Below, piece by piece: positions 40,543-50,571 of a stretch of 64,000 bases of DNA. Source of the stretch: Kiritimatiellota bacterium (lineage in GTDB: Bacteria; Verrucomicrobiota; Kiritimatiellia; Kiritimatiellales; Tichowtungiaceae). Within the stretch, counting starts at the first letter, position 1; each line of letters opens with the position of its first letter. The notes under the pieces were generated by a model that worked only from the letters and a program-made list of their open reading frames with translations, made no database searches and had not been told where the DNA came from. Both the position numbers and the translations under genes were made by a program. The stretch lies in assembly GCA_014381785.1 (NCBI GenBank), contig JACNKZ010000055.1, positions 36,937 to 100,936 on the forward strand, read 5' to 3'.

Positions 40543-42450
40543 CTAATTTTCTCTCTCGAAATAGGTGTAGCCGCGCATGCCGCTTTCGTAGGCGTCCATG
40601 ACGGCGCGGCGCTCTTTGGGCGTGATTTTACCGGTTTTCACGGCCATCTCAGCCATTGAGCGCATGCGCTGAATCATTTCTTTCGGCTCGTATTCCACAT
40701 AGCTGAGCACATCGGCCACGGAGTCGCCCTCGATCTCGCGGGCGTAGTGGATATGCCCGTCGGGGTCGATGCGGACGCTGACGACATTGGTGTCGCCGAG
40801 CAGATTGTGCAGGTCGCCGAGGGTTTCCTGATAAGCACCGACGAGGAAGACGCCGAGGGTATAGTCTTCATCATCTTTCAAGTCGTGCAGCGGCAAGGTT
40901 TTACGGACATCGCGCAGGTCAATGAAGCGGTCGATCTTGCCGTCGCAGTCGCAGGTGATGTCGGCCAGAATCGCCTCGTGGGTCGGTTGCTCATCAAGCC
41001 GGTGGATCGGCAAAATCGGGAAAAGTTGATCGATGGCCCAGGAGTCGGGTAACGACTGGAAGAGGCTGAAGTTGCCGTAATAGACATCGGCCAGCGCGCT
41101 GGTGAGATGCTCAAACTCATCCGGCACATAATCGAGATCGCGGATGAGCACGGCGATGCGGGTGAGGATATGCCAAAAAATTTGCCCGGCCAGCGCGCGT
41201 TCACGCAGCGTGATTCCGCCGCGCTTAAACAGCTCATGCGCCTCATCGCGATAATAGATGGCGTCGTGGTAGCACTCCTGGACGTTTTTGGAAGTCAATG
41301 ACCGGAAGGCCTCCATCAAATTCACCAGCAGTTCGTGTGAATCGTCCGGCAGGGTTTCCGGCAGGGCGTGGGTTTCGAAACGGCTGACGTCGAGCACGTT
41401 AAACAGCAGGATGGAATAGTAGGCAACGGTGGCGCGACCGGACTCGGTGATAATATCGGGATGAGGTGTTTCGGACTCATCGAGAATGCTCATAATTTCT
41501 TCGACGATGGCGGAGCAGTATTCGGCTGTGCCGTAGTTGCAGCTGCTGGTGAAGTCGGTGTGCGATCCGTCGTAGTCGACCGCCAGCCCGCCACCGAGGT
41601 CAAGCACGCCCATCGCGGCGCCCTCGTCCACCAGTCCGGCATAGATGCGGCAGCCCTCTTTGACCGCCTCACGGATGTCTCGGATGTTGGGGATCTGCGA
41701 GCCGAGGTGGTAGTGCAGTAATTTTATGCAATCGAGCATCTGCTCGTCCCGCAATCGGTCGAGGACATCCATCACCTGCGCGGTATTCAGGCCGAACACG
41801 CTGCGCTCGCCGCCGGACTCCGTCCAATGGCCGCTCGCCTGCGTGGAGAGCTTCATGCGCACACCGAGAAGCGGGCGCATGCCGAGCACCTTGGCGCGCT
41901 CAATGATCAGATCGAGCTCCGAGGGCATTTCGATTACAAACACGCAGCGGATGCCCATTTTGAGCGCGTAAAGGCCGAGATCGACAAACTCCTCATCCTT
42001 ATAGCCGTTACAGACCAGGTAAGCTTCCGGGTCTTTCAAAAATGACATTGCGGCAATCAGCTCGGCTTTACTGCCGCACTCCAGGCCGTGGTGATAGTTT
42101 GCACCGAAATTACAAATCTCCTCGACCACCTGCTGCTGCTGATTGACTTTGATCGGATAAACCCCGCGGTAATTGCCGCGGTAGCCGTAGTCGCGGATCG
42201 CCGTTCCAAAGCTCTCGTGAAGACTCTTGATACGCGCATCGAGAATGTCGCTGAGGCGAACCAATACCGGCAGGTCGAACCCGCGCTCCTGAATGCCCCG
42301 GGCGACTTCATACAAACTGACCGATACGCCGCCGTTGCCGGCGGGATGCACTACCACCTCGCCCTTTTCGGAAATACTGAAATAGCCTGCGCCCCAGCGC
42401 TCTACGCCGTAAAGATCCGTCGCCTGCTCTGTGGTCCATTGTTCCGCCAT
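40543..42450 (-). CDS. speA: Biosynthetic arginine decarboxylase
   Basis: 'YPIKVNQQQQVVEEICNFG...GLECGSKAELIAAM', 'LDLGGGLAVDYDGS'. Confidence 0.97.
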   Translation of the reverse strand: MAEQWTTEQATDLYGVERWGAGYFSISEKGEVVVHPAGNGGVSVSLYEVARGIQERGFDLPVLVRLSDILDARIKSLHESFGTAIRDYGYRGNYRGVYPIKVNQQQQVVEEICNFGANYHHGLECGSKAELIAAMSFLKDPEAYLVCNGYKDEEFVDLGLYALKMGIRCVFVIEMPSELDLIIERAKVLGMRPLLGVRMKLSTQASGHWTESGGERSVFGLNTAQVMDVLDRLRDEQMLDCIKLLHYHLGSQIPNIRDIREAVKEGCRIYAGLVDEGAAMGVLDLGGGLAVDYDGSHTDFTSSCNYGTAEYCSAIVEEIMSILDESETPHPDIITESGRATVAYYSILLFNVLDVSRFETHALPETLPDDSHELLVNLMEAFRSLTSKNVQECYHDAIYYRDEAHELFKRGGITLRERALAGQIFWHILTRIAVLIRDLDYVPDEFEHLTSALADVYYGNFSLFQSLPDSWAIDQLFPILPIHRLDEQPTHEAILADITCDCDGKIDRFIDLRDVRKTLPLHDLKDDEDYTLGVFLVGAYQETLGDLHNLLGDTNVVSVRIDPDGHIHYAREIEGDSVADVLSYVEYEPKEMIQRMRSMAEMAVKTGKITPKERRAVMDAYESGMRGYTYFEREN

Positions 42451-42520
42451 GTGCATTCTCCTGAAGATTGAAAAAGTGAGACGGTTTTACGCCCCGAGCC
42501 CCCGCTTGGAAAGCGCATTT

Positions 42521-42566
42521 TTCCAACCATTGGAAAACAAAAAGGCTGATCTTCCAAACCTTGGAA
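42521..42566. repeat. Pair of palindromes in speA-hppA intergenic region, 31 bp apart
   Basis: TTCCAACCATTGGAA (42521) and TTCCAAACCTTGGAA (42552). Confidence 0.95.
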
Positions 42567-42597
42567 AACCGGCCTTGGGTATAAACGTCGCGGACGT

Positions 42598-44895
42598 TTA
42601 CTTGGTGGCGATGTGGAGCCACTCCTGAACGATGGGCGAGAACTTCACAACAACCGGCGTAAAGACCACGCTGACCATCGTCATCAGCTTGATGAGAATG
42701 TTGAGCGACGGGCCGGAAGTGTCTTTGCAGGGATCCCCAACCGTATCGCCCACCACTGCGGCTTTATGGGCATCAGAACCTTTTCCGCCGTGCGCGCCGT
42801 TCTCGACATATTTCTTGGCGTTATCCCAAGCCCCGCCCGCATTGTTGAGCATAGTGGCCAAAACGAAGCCCGTGGTGAGTCCGCCGGCCAGCAGACCCAT
42901 CACACCCGGCACGCCGAGTACAAGTCCGGTCGCAACCGGAACGATGATGGCGAGCAGTGAGGGAACGAGCATTTCGCGCTGCGCGCCCTGAGTGGAGATC
43001 GCCACACAGGCGGCGTAGTCCGGCTTGCCGGTGCCTTCCATGATGCCGGGGATTTCGCGGAACTGACGGCGAACTTCTTCCACCATCGCGCCCGCGGCGC
43101 GGCCGACGGCTTTCATGGTCATGGCGCAGAAGACAAAGGCCATCATGCCGCCGAGGAACAGTCCGCACAGCAGAAGCGGGTTCATGATGTGCAGGTCGAA
43201 GGCGTCCACAAAATCGATGATGCGGGCGTGTTCGGCGGCATACTTGGTGAAGCCGAGGAATTCTCCGCTTTCGCCGGCGAGTTTGCCGATCCAGATTTTG
43301 ACCTCTTCGATGTAGGCGGCAAGCAGCGCCATGGCGGTCAGCGCGGCGGAACCGATGGCGAAGCCTTTGCCGGTGGCGGCGGTGGTGTTGCCGAGCGAGT
43401 CGAGCGCATCGGTGCGCTCGCGCACTTCCGGCGGAAGATGCGCCATTTCCGCATTACCGCCGGCGTTGTCGGCGATGGGGCCGTACGCGTCGGTGGCGAG
43501 GGTGATGCCGAGCGTAGCGAGCATCCCGACGGCGGCAAAGCCGATGCCGTAAAGGCCCATGGACATATCGGAGAAGCCGCCGGCGAAGCCGAAGGCGCAG
43601 ATGATGCCAATGACGATGGTGATGACCGGGATCCCGGCGGAGTACATGCCGGTGGCGAGACCATCAATAATGGTGGTCGCCGGCCCCATGACCGCCTGTT
43701 CAGCGATCCCTTTGGTCGGCTTGAACTCAGCCGAAGTATAATACTCGGTGGCCTGTCCGATGATCACCCCGGCAACCAGACCGGAAATGACGGACAGCAC
43801 AATGCCGCCGGAAATCATGTCGAGCTGCCACATGCCGACGAGTGCCAGCACGATGAGAACGGAGCTGCCGAGCGTACCGGTGAGAAGTGCACGCAAAAGG
43901 TTCTTCTGGGTGGCCCCGTCTTTACAGCGAACCATAAACATACCGACGATCGAAAGCAGGGTTCCGATGCCGGCCACAACCATCGGCGCGGTCACCAGAC
44001 CGGCGGCATCCGCGGCGGTGCCGGTTCCGGTCATCACCTGATGCGCGCCAACGGCGGCCCCGAGGGCGGCTGTAGCGAGAATAGAGCCGCAGTAAGATTC
44101 ATAGAGGTCGGCGCCCATGCCAGCCACGTCCCCGACGTTGTCCCCGACGTTGTCGGCGATGGTGGCGGGGTTGCGCGGGTCGTCTTCCGGAATTCCGGCT
44201 TCGACTTTACCAACGAGGTCGGCGCCGACGTCCGCGGCCTTGGTGTAGATACCACCGCCGACACGGGCGAACAGCGCCTGAGTGGAAGCCCCCATTCCGA
44301 AGGTGATCATGGTGGTGGTCATGTGGACCAATTTCTCAGCCACGGTACATCCGGCCGGGACCATTTCCATACCCAGGAACGTCCAGCCTTCCAGCATATT
44401 GGCAGAGGTGTAAACCACTTTATCGAGAACCCAGTACCAGATGCAGATGTCGAGCAGGCCGAAGCCGACCACAACCAGACCCATGACCGCGCCGGAACGG
44501 AAGGCGACCTGCAGGCCGCGGTTAAGGCTTTCGGAGCAGCCCTGCGCGGTCCGCGAGGAGGCGGCGGTGGCGGTTTTCATGCCGATGAATCCGCAGAGCC
44601 CGGAGAAAAACCCGCCGGTCAGGAAGGCGATCGGCACAAAGGGGTTCTGGATCCCAGCCAGAGCAAGCCCTGACAAAATGATCAACAGGACAAGGAAAAC
44701 GAGCGCGACCACTTTGTACTGGCGCATGAGGTAGGCCATGGCGCCTTCGCGGACGTGGCCGGCGATTTCGATCATGGTGGCGTTCCCTTCAGAAGCCCCC
44801 ATCATCTTTTTATAGAAATATACGGCAAAAATAAGCGCCAGAATCGACGCAATCGGAGCCACCCACCAAATACCCGGAATCACTGAACTTTCCAT
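42598..44895 (-). CDS. hppA: Membrane-bound cation-translocating pyrophosphatase, K+-dependent type
   Basis: 'DVGADLVGKVEAGIPEDDPRNPATIADNVGDNVGDVAGMGADLYESY', 'DSLGNTTAATGKGFAIGSAALTA'. Confidence 0.97.
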   Translation of the reverse strand: MESSVIPGIWWVAPIASILALIFAVYFYKKMMGASEGNATMIEIAGHVREGAMAYLMRQYKVVALVFLVLLIILSGLALAGIQNPFVPIAFLTGGFFSGLCGFIGMKTATAASSRTAQGCSESLNRGLQVAFRSGAVMGLVVVGFGLLDICIWYWVLDKVVYTSANMLEGWTFLGMEMVPAGCTVAEKLVHMTTTMITFGMGASTQALFARVGGGIYTKAADVGADLVGKVEAGIPEDDPRNPATIADNVGDNVGDVAGMGADLYESYCGSILATAALGAAVGAHQVMTGTGTAADAAGLVTAPMVVAGIGTLLSIVGMFMVRCKDGATQKNLLRALLTGTLGSSVLIVLALVGMWQLDMISGGIVLSVISGLVAGVIIGQATEYYTSAEFKPTKGIAEQAVMGPATTIIDGLATGMYSAGIPVITIVIGIICAFGFAGGFSDMSMGLYGIGFAAVGMLATLGITLATDAYGPIADNAGGNAEMAHLPPEVRERTDALDSLGNTTAATGKGFAIGSAALTAMALLAAYIEEVKIWIGKLAGESGEFLGFTKYAAEHARIIDFVDAFDLHIMNPLLLCGLFLGGMMAFVFCAMTMKAVGRAAGAMVEEVRRQFREIPGIMEGTGKPDYAACVAISTQGAQREMLVPSLLAIIVPVATGLVLGVPGVMGLLAGGLTTGFVLATMLNNAGGAWDNAKKYVENGAHGGKGSDAHKAAVVGDTVGDPCKDTSGPSLNILIKLMTMVSVVFTPVVVKFSPIVQEWLHIATK

Positions 44896-45010
44896 CTTCT
44901 TTCCCTTTCATCCACAAGACGCGTTTCCCAAATTTTAAATTGTCGGCATTGTTACATTACGAAAGGGGAAAGAAAGAGGCAAGCGGGTACTTTGTGCAAA
45001 TAAATTTGCG

Positions 45011-45712
45011 CTATGTGCGCAACAGGGTCCGCACGCTCTCCGGAGCACTTTCCAGACTCGGGAAAATTTCGAGCTCGCGCTTGCAGACAGTGGAAAAGTT
45101 GGCGAGCAGACGGTCGCGGACGGCGTCCATCGGCGGGCATTTTTCGCCCAGAACCGTCTGCATGGAGGCAACGGGCTGGCCGACCAGTCCGCAGGGGACG
45201 ATGGTCTGGAAGCCGGAGAGGTCGAGGCTGACGTTAAAGCTCATGCCATGGAAGGCGACCCAGCGCTTGAGGCGGAAGCCGATGGCGGCCAGCTTGCCCT
45301 GCTCCGTCCAGGCTCCGTTTTTGCCTTCGACACGAAACCCTGCGATGCCGAAATCGGAAAGTGTGCGCAGGGCGACCTCTTCGAGGTTCCAAAGGTATCC
45401 GTGGGAGTCGGCCTCGGAGCCGCCGAGGTAGATGATGGGATAGAGCACCCACTGGCCGGGAGCGTGATAGGTGACGTCCCCTCCCCGTTCGGCGTGAAAG
45501 ACCTCGATGCCGAGCGTTTTGTACTCTTCAGCTGTTTTGAGCAGGTAGTTGTCGCGCCCGCGGTTGCCGAGCGTGACGGTCGGGGTATGCTGAAGAATCA
45601 GGACAGTGTCGGGAATTTCGTCGTTCTGCCGCGCTTTGAGCAGGCGGTGCTGCAGATCAAGCCCCTGCTGATAGGGAACCGGCTCATCAAACTGTATGGC
45701 CAGAGCGTTCAT
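45011..45712 (-). CDS. lipB: Lipoyl(octanoyl) transferase
   Basis: 'ERGGDVTYHAPGQWVLYPI', 'AAIGFRLKRWVAFHGMSFNV', 'CGL'. Confidence 0.95.
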   Translation of the reverse strand: MNALAIQFDEPVPYQQGLDLQHRLLKARQNDEIPDTVLILQHTPTVTLGNRGRDNYLLKTAEEYKTLGIEVFHAERGGDVTYHAPGQWVLYPIIYLGGSEADSHGYLWNLEEVALRTLSDFGIAGFRVEGKNGAWTEQGKLAAIGFRLKRWVAFHGMSFNVSLDLSGFQTIVPCGLVGQPVASMQTVLGEKCPPMDAVRDRLLANFSTVCKRELEIFPSLESAPESVRTLLRT

Positions 45713-45724
45713 GATAAAAAGAAA

Positions 45725-45742
45725 GGGCAGTTTTCACTGCCC
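45725..45742 (-). terminator. Hairpin between gcvH and lipB
   Basis: GGGCAGT-tttc-ACTGCCC followed on minus strand by T-rich tract. Confidence 0.5.
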
Positions 45743-45770
45743 CCTGATTTCTGAGTTCTGATCTCTGTTC

Positions 45771-46151
45771 TTATTCCTCGCACATGTCGTCGTATTCTTC
45801 CGCGCTGAAAAGATCGTCAACATCCTCTTCTTTGACAAATTTGATTTTGAAGAGCCAGCCCTCTTCGTAGGGGCTGTTGTTGATCAGCTCGGGTTCATCA
45901 TCAAGCGCCTCGTTCACTTCGATAATTTCGCCGGCGATCGGGGCGTAGATATCGGAAGCGGCCTTGACGGATTCGAGCACGGCGACTTCATCGCCGGCCT
46001 CGACGATGCGTCCAACTTCGGGAAGCTCAACGAAGGTGAGGTCGGAAAGCTGGTTCTGCGCGAAATCGGTGATGCCGACGGTCGCGGTGTGATCATCAAT
46101 GCTAAGCCATTCATGTGTTTTCGCGTAATAGAGATCCTGGGGTGCTGCCAT
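45771..46151 (-). CDS. gcvH: Glycine cleavage system H protein
   Basis: 'YYAKTHEWLSIDDHTATVGITDFAQNQLSDLTFVELPEVG', 'LESVKAASDIYAPIAGEI'. Confidence 0.97.
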   Translation of the reverse strand: MAAPQDLYYAKTHEWLSIDDHTATVGITDFAQNQLSDLTFVELPEVGRIVEAGDEVAVLESVKAASDIYAPIAGEIIEVNEALDDEPELINNSPYEEGWLFKIKFVKEEDVDDLFSAEEYDDMCEE

Positions 46152-46182
46152 AATTTTTCTCCTCAACTAACCATCTAAATTC

Positions 46183-46256
46183 TGGAGGCGTGAAGCGGAA
46201 TTGAACCGCTGTAACAGGTTTTGCAGACCCGTGCCTAACCACTCGGCCATCACGCC
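46183..46256 (-). tRNA. tRNA-Cys (anticodon GCA), CCA encoded
   Basis: Reverse strand GGCGTGATGGCCGAGTGGTTAGGCACGGGTCTGCAAAACCTGTTACAGCGGTTCAATTCCGCTTCACGCCTCCA; cloverleaf with GCA anticodon. Confidence 0.93.
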
Positions 46257-46324
46257 CTCTCGAAAGGCAAAACAATGTAGTCGGCCAAAAAATTGTTTAA
46301 AGCAAAAATTTGTAAAATCGTCAT

Positions 46325-47188
46325 TTATTTTGAGAGCACGGCGTTATCGATCAGCCGCGCGCCGGAAAACTTCACCGCCAAGGCAATCAGAGAGGGCTTC
46401 ACGTCTCCGGCGTGACGGGTTTCCAATGGTTGGAAATTCTGAAGCGACTCATCATCGACGATCTCAATGTAGTCTACCGTGCCGGATGTTTTTTCGATCA
46501 CCTCACGAACCGCGGCCTTCAAAACAGCGGCATCGCGCTCGCCGGCGGCAAACAGGCTCTTCGCTTTTTCCAAACCTTGGAAAAGGCAGACCGCTTCGGC
46601 GCGCTCTTCCGGTGAGAGGTGCTTGTTGCGCGAGCTCATGGCGAGGCCATCGGCCTCGCGGACCGTTGGGCCGGACACGATGTCGACCGGGATATTCAGG
46701 TCGCGCACCATACGACGCAACACACGCAGCTGTTGGGCGTCTTTTTCGCCCAGCACCATGAAATCCGGCAGCACGATGTTGAGCAGCTTGGTGACAACCG
46801 TGCAGACGCCGCGGAAGTGACCGGGCCGGGCCGCGCCGCAAAGCATGCCGGAGAGCGAATCCTCATCCACCCAGATGCTGTGACCCTCAAGATACATCGT
46901 TTCAGGCGTCGGATAAAAAAGCAGATCCACACCGGTTTCGCGGCAGAGCGCTTCGTCGCTGTCGAAGTCGCGCGGATAGGCATCAAGATCTTCATTCGGT
47001 CCGAACTGAGTTGGGTTCACAAAAATGCTGGCGACGAGCACATCGCAGCGCCCCCGGGCGAGGCGCATCAACGACAGATGCCCTTCATGCAGAAAGCCCA
47101 TGGTCGGCACAAAGCCAATAGTTTTCCCCTCACGGCGCAACGTCTGTGCCGCAGCCTGCATTTCAGCGGGAGTGGTAATGATTTTCAT
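46325..47188 (-). CDS. panC: Pantothenate synthetase
   Basis: 'KTIGFVPTMGFLHEGHLSLMRLAR', 'VASIFVNPTQFGPNEDLDAYPRD'. Confidence 0.97.
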   Translation of the reverse strand: MKIITTPAEMQAAAQTLRREGKTIGFVPTMGFLHEGHLSLMRLARGRCDVLVASIFVNPTQFGPNEDLDAYPRDFDSDEALCRETGVDLLFYPTPETMYLEGHSIWVDEDSLSGMLCGAARPGHFRGVCTVVTKLLNIVLPDFMVLGEKDAQQLRVLRRMVRDLNIPVDIVSGPTVREADGLAMSSRNKHLSPEERAEAVCLFQGLEKAKSLFAAGERDAAVLKAAVREVIEKTSGTVDYIEIVDDESLQNFQPLETRHAGDVKPSLIALAVKFSGARLIDNAVLSK

Positions 47189-47190
47189 AC

Positions 47191-49713
47191 TTAGTCAGCC
47201 AATTTTACATCAACCTGATAAAAACTCTCAGAGCGGTTGACTGTATCGGTCCAGCTCGACTGAGGCCAGAGGATATTGGTTTCCAAGGGCTGGAAGCTTT
47301 CCAGCAGATTGGTGGTTCCGAATACGGAATAAACGCGCCCGGAGGTTGCGTTCCACTGAACAACAAATCCTGTTTCGTTGGTCAGCGAGGCCTCGAAAAA
47401 CGACGCAGGATTGGTCGGGTTGATGCCGGCGATGTACGCCTCCATGACTGTATTCACCCCATTGGATGCCACGGCGTCCGGGTTTGCATTCGTTTCACCG
47501 CCGAAATACAGCAACTCCCAGTCGTTCGGCAGGCCATCCAGATCCACATCGGGCTCCAGAACTCCGGTGATCGAAACGGAATCGATTGCCATATCACTCC
47601 AGGCATACGCGCCAACAATCCCTCGAAACCGGACCTTAACGCCGGTTTTCCCGGCAAATGCGCCTAAATCAACCGTTGCATCGGACCACGCTTCCGTTTC
47701 ACTGGTGTGCTGCTCGCCGATCCGCTTCCAGACATTGTCGTGCCACATTCCATCGTACACATCGACCGAGAGGGATCCCATATCCACGCCATACATGTGA
47801 TATTTAAACTCCAGCGAAGCGGACTGAAAACGGGAAAAGTCAAACACCCGTTCAATTTCAGCAATCCGGTGGCAATAATTTCCATTCGCCTCTGTAAAAA
47901 GAAAATAGGTGCTGTCTGCACCGTCGGCAGGGCCTGTCTCCGTGATCGGAGTATAGCTGTCACGCGTCCAGTTCATGTCGTCTGAGGCGCTTTGGGCCCA
48001 TCCGTCAAACCCGCTCTCAAACGACGCCGTAACGGGCGGTTCCACACTGGGATCCACATCAACGGCTCCCAGCGAACCATTCAGAACATACTGCCCAAGG
48101 CTGCCATACGAGGTATAGCCGGTCGGCGGGCTGGACAACGGCGACCCGACACCGGTCGGCAGCAGGTGCAAATAATAGGTCCCGGGAGACAGCTCCGTAA
48201 CAATACGGGCTGACACTTCCAGCTCATAATTATTCGACACAATCAGCGCATCCGCCGCATCGCGAAGCTCGAGTAAAACATCCAGATTGGCGCCGCGGGT
48301 GTTGTCCGTATTGAGCCGCAAGGTTCTGGCATCCACCTCCAGCAGACAGTTCGATGAAACAACCAGCGAAAACACATCCGGGTCATCTGTTTGTTCAACG
48401 CGCCCGGTTACGGAGAAAGTGCTGTTACTATCCAGCACCAAAGAGAACGCCGTCCCGGCGGAATCGCCGTAATCGTCTGCGATGTACCCGAGCTTCCCTG
48501 AAATGACCACCAAATCATCTTCGTTCGTGTTGTTTGCGCGGTAGTATTCGCCCTTGCTCCACTGGCTGACATTTTCATCGTAGGCGGTCCCCATAATGGC
48601 ACCCCAGCTCATGGACCCGTTCTGGTGACCATCGTAATAGCCGTCAATCGTAGTGCCGCCTGCATCTGTCAATCCGTCGTGAGAAAGACCCAGGTTGTGC
48701 CCCAGCTCATGGGAAATGACTTCAGCAATGTCCGCGGCATTGCCGTAATCAAGAATCCAGGCGGGCGAATAGCATGCGTGCGGAGAATTATAAGAATAAT
48801 TATTCAAACCAAACACATCGAGATAGGCAATGCCGGCATATCCGTCATGCGGACAGGCGATGCCATTCGTATCAATCGTTCCGGTAATCAATGCGTGCCC
48901 CGTATATTTGCTCCATGCCGCGGGTTGCTCGGTCGTCACATCCACATCAAATGACGCATAATCCTCCGAAACCCTCAGCCAGGTTTCATAAATGATCTGC
49001 TGCTCTGCAACGCTGAACTCGGTATAGTCATCGTCCGTATCGTACGGATAACAATACCAGGTATCCGGCATCGCATAATTGGTATTCACATTCCACGCTG
49101 TGCCAGAGACATCGTGCCCGTTGAAATCAAGAAACAGCACCCGGGCGCTACCCGCCCGACTATGAAAAACCGGAGGAAAGGAAACGGGAACCGGAGCATC
49201 AAAAATCGGAGAGGAGGACAAAAAGGTTGAGGTGCCGAGACTTGGCTCAGCCCCTGAAGCGATGCTCTCTTTCTCCAGCTTACAGACATAATAAATCATT
49301 CCCTGTGCATCAACACGAATGGACTCAATGTCGTTAAGCAACTGAGGAGCCCTTCTGATCTTGTCCAACACATCCTTTTGTATATCAGCCGGCAAACGCT
49401 GAACCTGATTTCTGAACTCTCCATCGGGAATGTCCTCAAGTGTGATCACGCGCTCGATCCGCTGAATGTTGGCATCCTCACTGTTTGAAATCAAAGCGGT
49501 TGCGGAGGATTCAGGTGCAGTGTTTGTGAAGGAAACGGAATTAGAGAAAAGGCCGCCGCCCGTCGGCAGCATATTTGTTGGAAATTCCCGGGGAATAAAG
49601 CCCGGAACCTCCTCGGGAGACGGCGCAATATCCCGCACGGAAACCAACTGCAGAACAAGCAGTCCGCCAACCAGAAGGGACAAGATAAACAGGATAGTTT
49701 TGAAAATTCGCAT
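47191..49713 (-). CDS. Secreted metzincin-type zinc metalloprotease with C-terminal TSP3-like/beta domain
   Basis: 'SHELGHNLGLSHDG'; C-term 'DVDLDGLPNDWELLYFGGETNA...NPTNPASFFEASLTNETGFVVQWNATSGRVYSVFGTTNL'. Confidence 0.85.
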   Translation of the reverse strand: MRIFKTILFILSLLVGGLLVLQLVSVRDIAPSPEEVPGFIPREFPTNMLPTGGGLFSNSVSFTNTAPESSATALISNSEDANIQRIERVITLEDIPDGEFRNQVQRLPADIQKDVLDKIRRAPQLLNDIESIRVDAQGMIYYVCKLEKESIASGAEPSLGTSTFLSSSPIFDAPVPVSFPPVFHSRAGSARVLFLDFNGHDVSGTAWNVNTNYAMPDTWYCYPYDTDDDYTEFSVAEQQIIYETWLRVSEDYASFDVDVTTEQPAAWSKYTGHALITGTIDTNGIACPHDGYAGIAYLDVFGLNNYSYNSPHACYSPAWILDYGNAADIAEVISHELGHNLGLSHDGLTDAGGTTIDGYYDGHQNGSMSWGAIMGTAYDENVSQWSKGEYYRANNTNEDDLVVISGKLGYIADDYGDSAGTAFSLVLDSNSTFSVTGRVEQTDDPDVFSLVVSSNCLLEVDARTLRLNTDNTRGANLDVLLELRDAADALIVSNNYELEVSARIVTELSPGTYYLHLLPTGVGSPLSSPPTGYTSYGSLGQYVLNGSLGAVDVDPSVEPPVTASFESGFDGWAQSASDDMNWTRDSYTPITETGPADGADSTYFLFTEANGNYCHRIAEIERVFDFSRFQSASLEFKYHMYGVDMGSLSVDVYDGMWHDNVWKRIGEQHTSETEAWSDATVDLGAFAGKTGVKVRFRGIVGAYAWSDMAIDSVSITGVLEPDVDLDGLPNDWELLYFGGETNANPDAVASNGVNTVMEAYIAGINPTNPASFFEASLTNETGFVVQWNATSGRVYSVFGTTNLLESFQPLETNILWPQSSWTDTVNRSESFYQVDVKLAD

Positions 49714-49762
49714 GGGTTTACCAACTCCCTAATACTAGCAAAATCCATGCCTTTCGGCAGGT

Positions 49763-50542
49763 CTATACTTGGGGAAATCCACCGCTTTCCACGTCAGCCT
49801 TGTACGCGGCCAGCGCCTGTTCAATCTGCGGCTTCAGGTCGGCAAACTTTTTGACGAAGCTCGGGACATGCCCCTGCCCCATGCCGAGCACGTCGGTAAA
49901 GACCAGAATCTGCCCGTCACAGTGCGGGCCAGCACCAATTCCAATGGTTGGAATGGTCAGCGCGGCGGAAAGGGTCTTCGCCAGCTCTGCGGGCACACAT
50001 TCGAGCACAATCGCGAAGGCCCCGGCCTGCTCGAGCACCATGGCATCATCCATCAGATTGCGGGCGGCCTCTGCGGTTTTGCCCTGCGCCTTAAAGCCGC
50101 CGAACTCTTTCACGCTCTGCGGGGTCAACCCGATATGGCCCAGCACCGGGATTCCGTTGGACACCAGTTTTTCAACCAGCGGGCCGCGCAGCGCGCCGCC
50201 CTCGATCTTTACCGCATCGGCGCCGGCTTCTTTAATGAAGCGCCCGGCATTCTCAATCGCGTGCTCCACCGTGCCCTGATAGGACATAAACGGCATATCG
50301 GCCACAACAAGACCCTCGCTCACACCACGCGAAACAGCGGCCGTGTGGTGCACCATTTCATCCATAGTGATCGGAAGCGTGGTTTCGTAGCCCAGCACCG
50401 TCATGGCCAGCGAATCGCCGACCAGAATCAGCGGAATACCCGCTTGATCGGCATAGCGCGCCGACAAGGCGTCATACGCCGTCAGCGCAACAAGTTTCTG
50501 CTTCCCCTTCAGGGCTTTAAGTTTTGGAACGGTCCAGGCCAT
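49763..50542 (-). CDS. panB: 3-methyl-2-oxobutanoate hydroxymethyltransferase
   Basis: 'LVALTAYDALSARYADQAGIPLILVGDSLAMTVLGYETTLPITMDEM'. Confidence 0.97.
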   Translation of the reverse strand: MAWTVPKLKALKGKQKLVALTAYDALSARYADQAGIPLILVGDSLAMTVLGYETTLPITMDEMVHHTAAVSRGVSEGLVVADMPFMSYQGTVEHAIENAGRFIKEAGADAVKIEGGALRGPLVEKLVSNGIPVLGHIGLTPQSVKEFGGFKAQGKTAEAARNLMDDAMVLEQAGAFAIVLECVPAELAKTLSAALTIPTIGIGAGPHCDGQILVFTDVLGMGQGHVPSFVKKFADLKPQIEQALAAYKADVESGGFPQV

Positions 50543-50571
50543 AAATATTTCCAGTTCAAAGTTCAGAAAAG

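Noticed and set aside
45050-45095. Two degenerate motif-like sequences 31 bp apart in lipB
   Set aside because: Three mismatches each (ttccagactcgggaa, ttgcagacagtggaa); spacing is suggestive but too degenerate to count.
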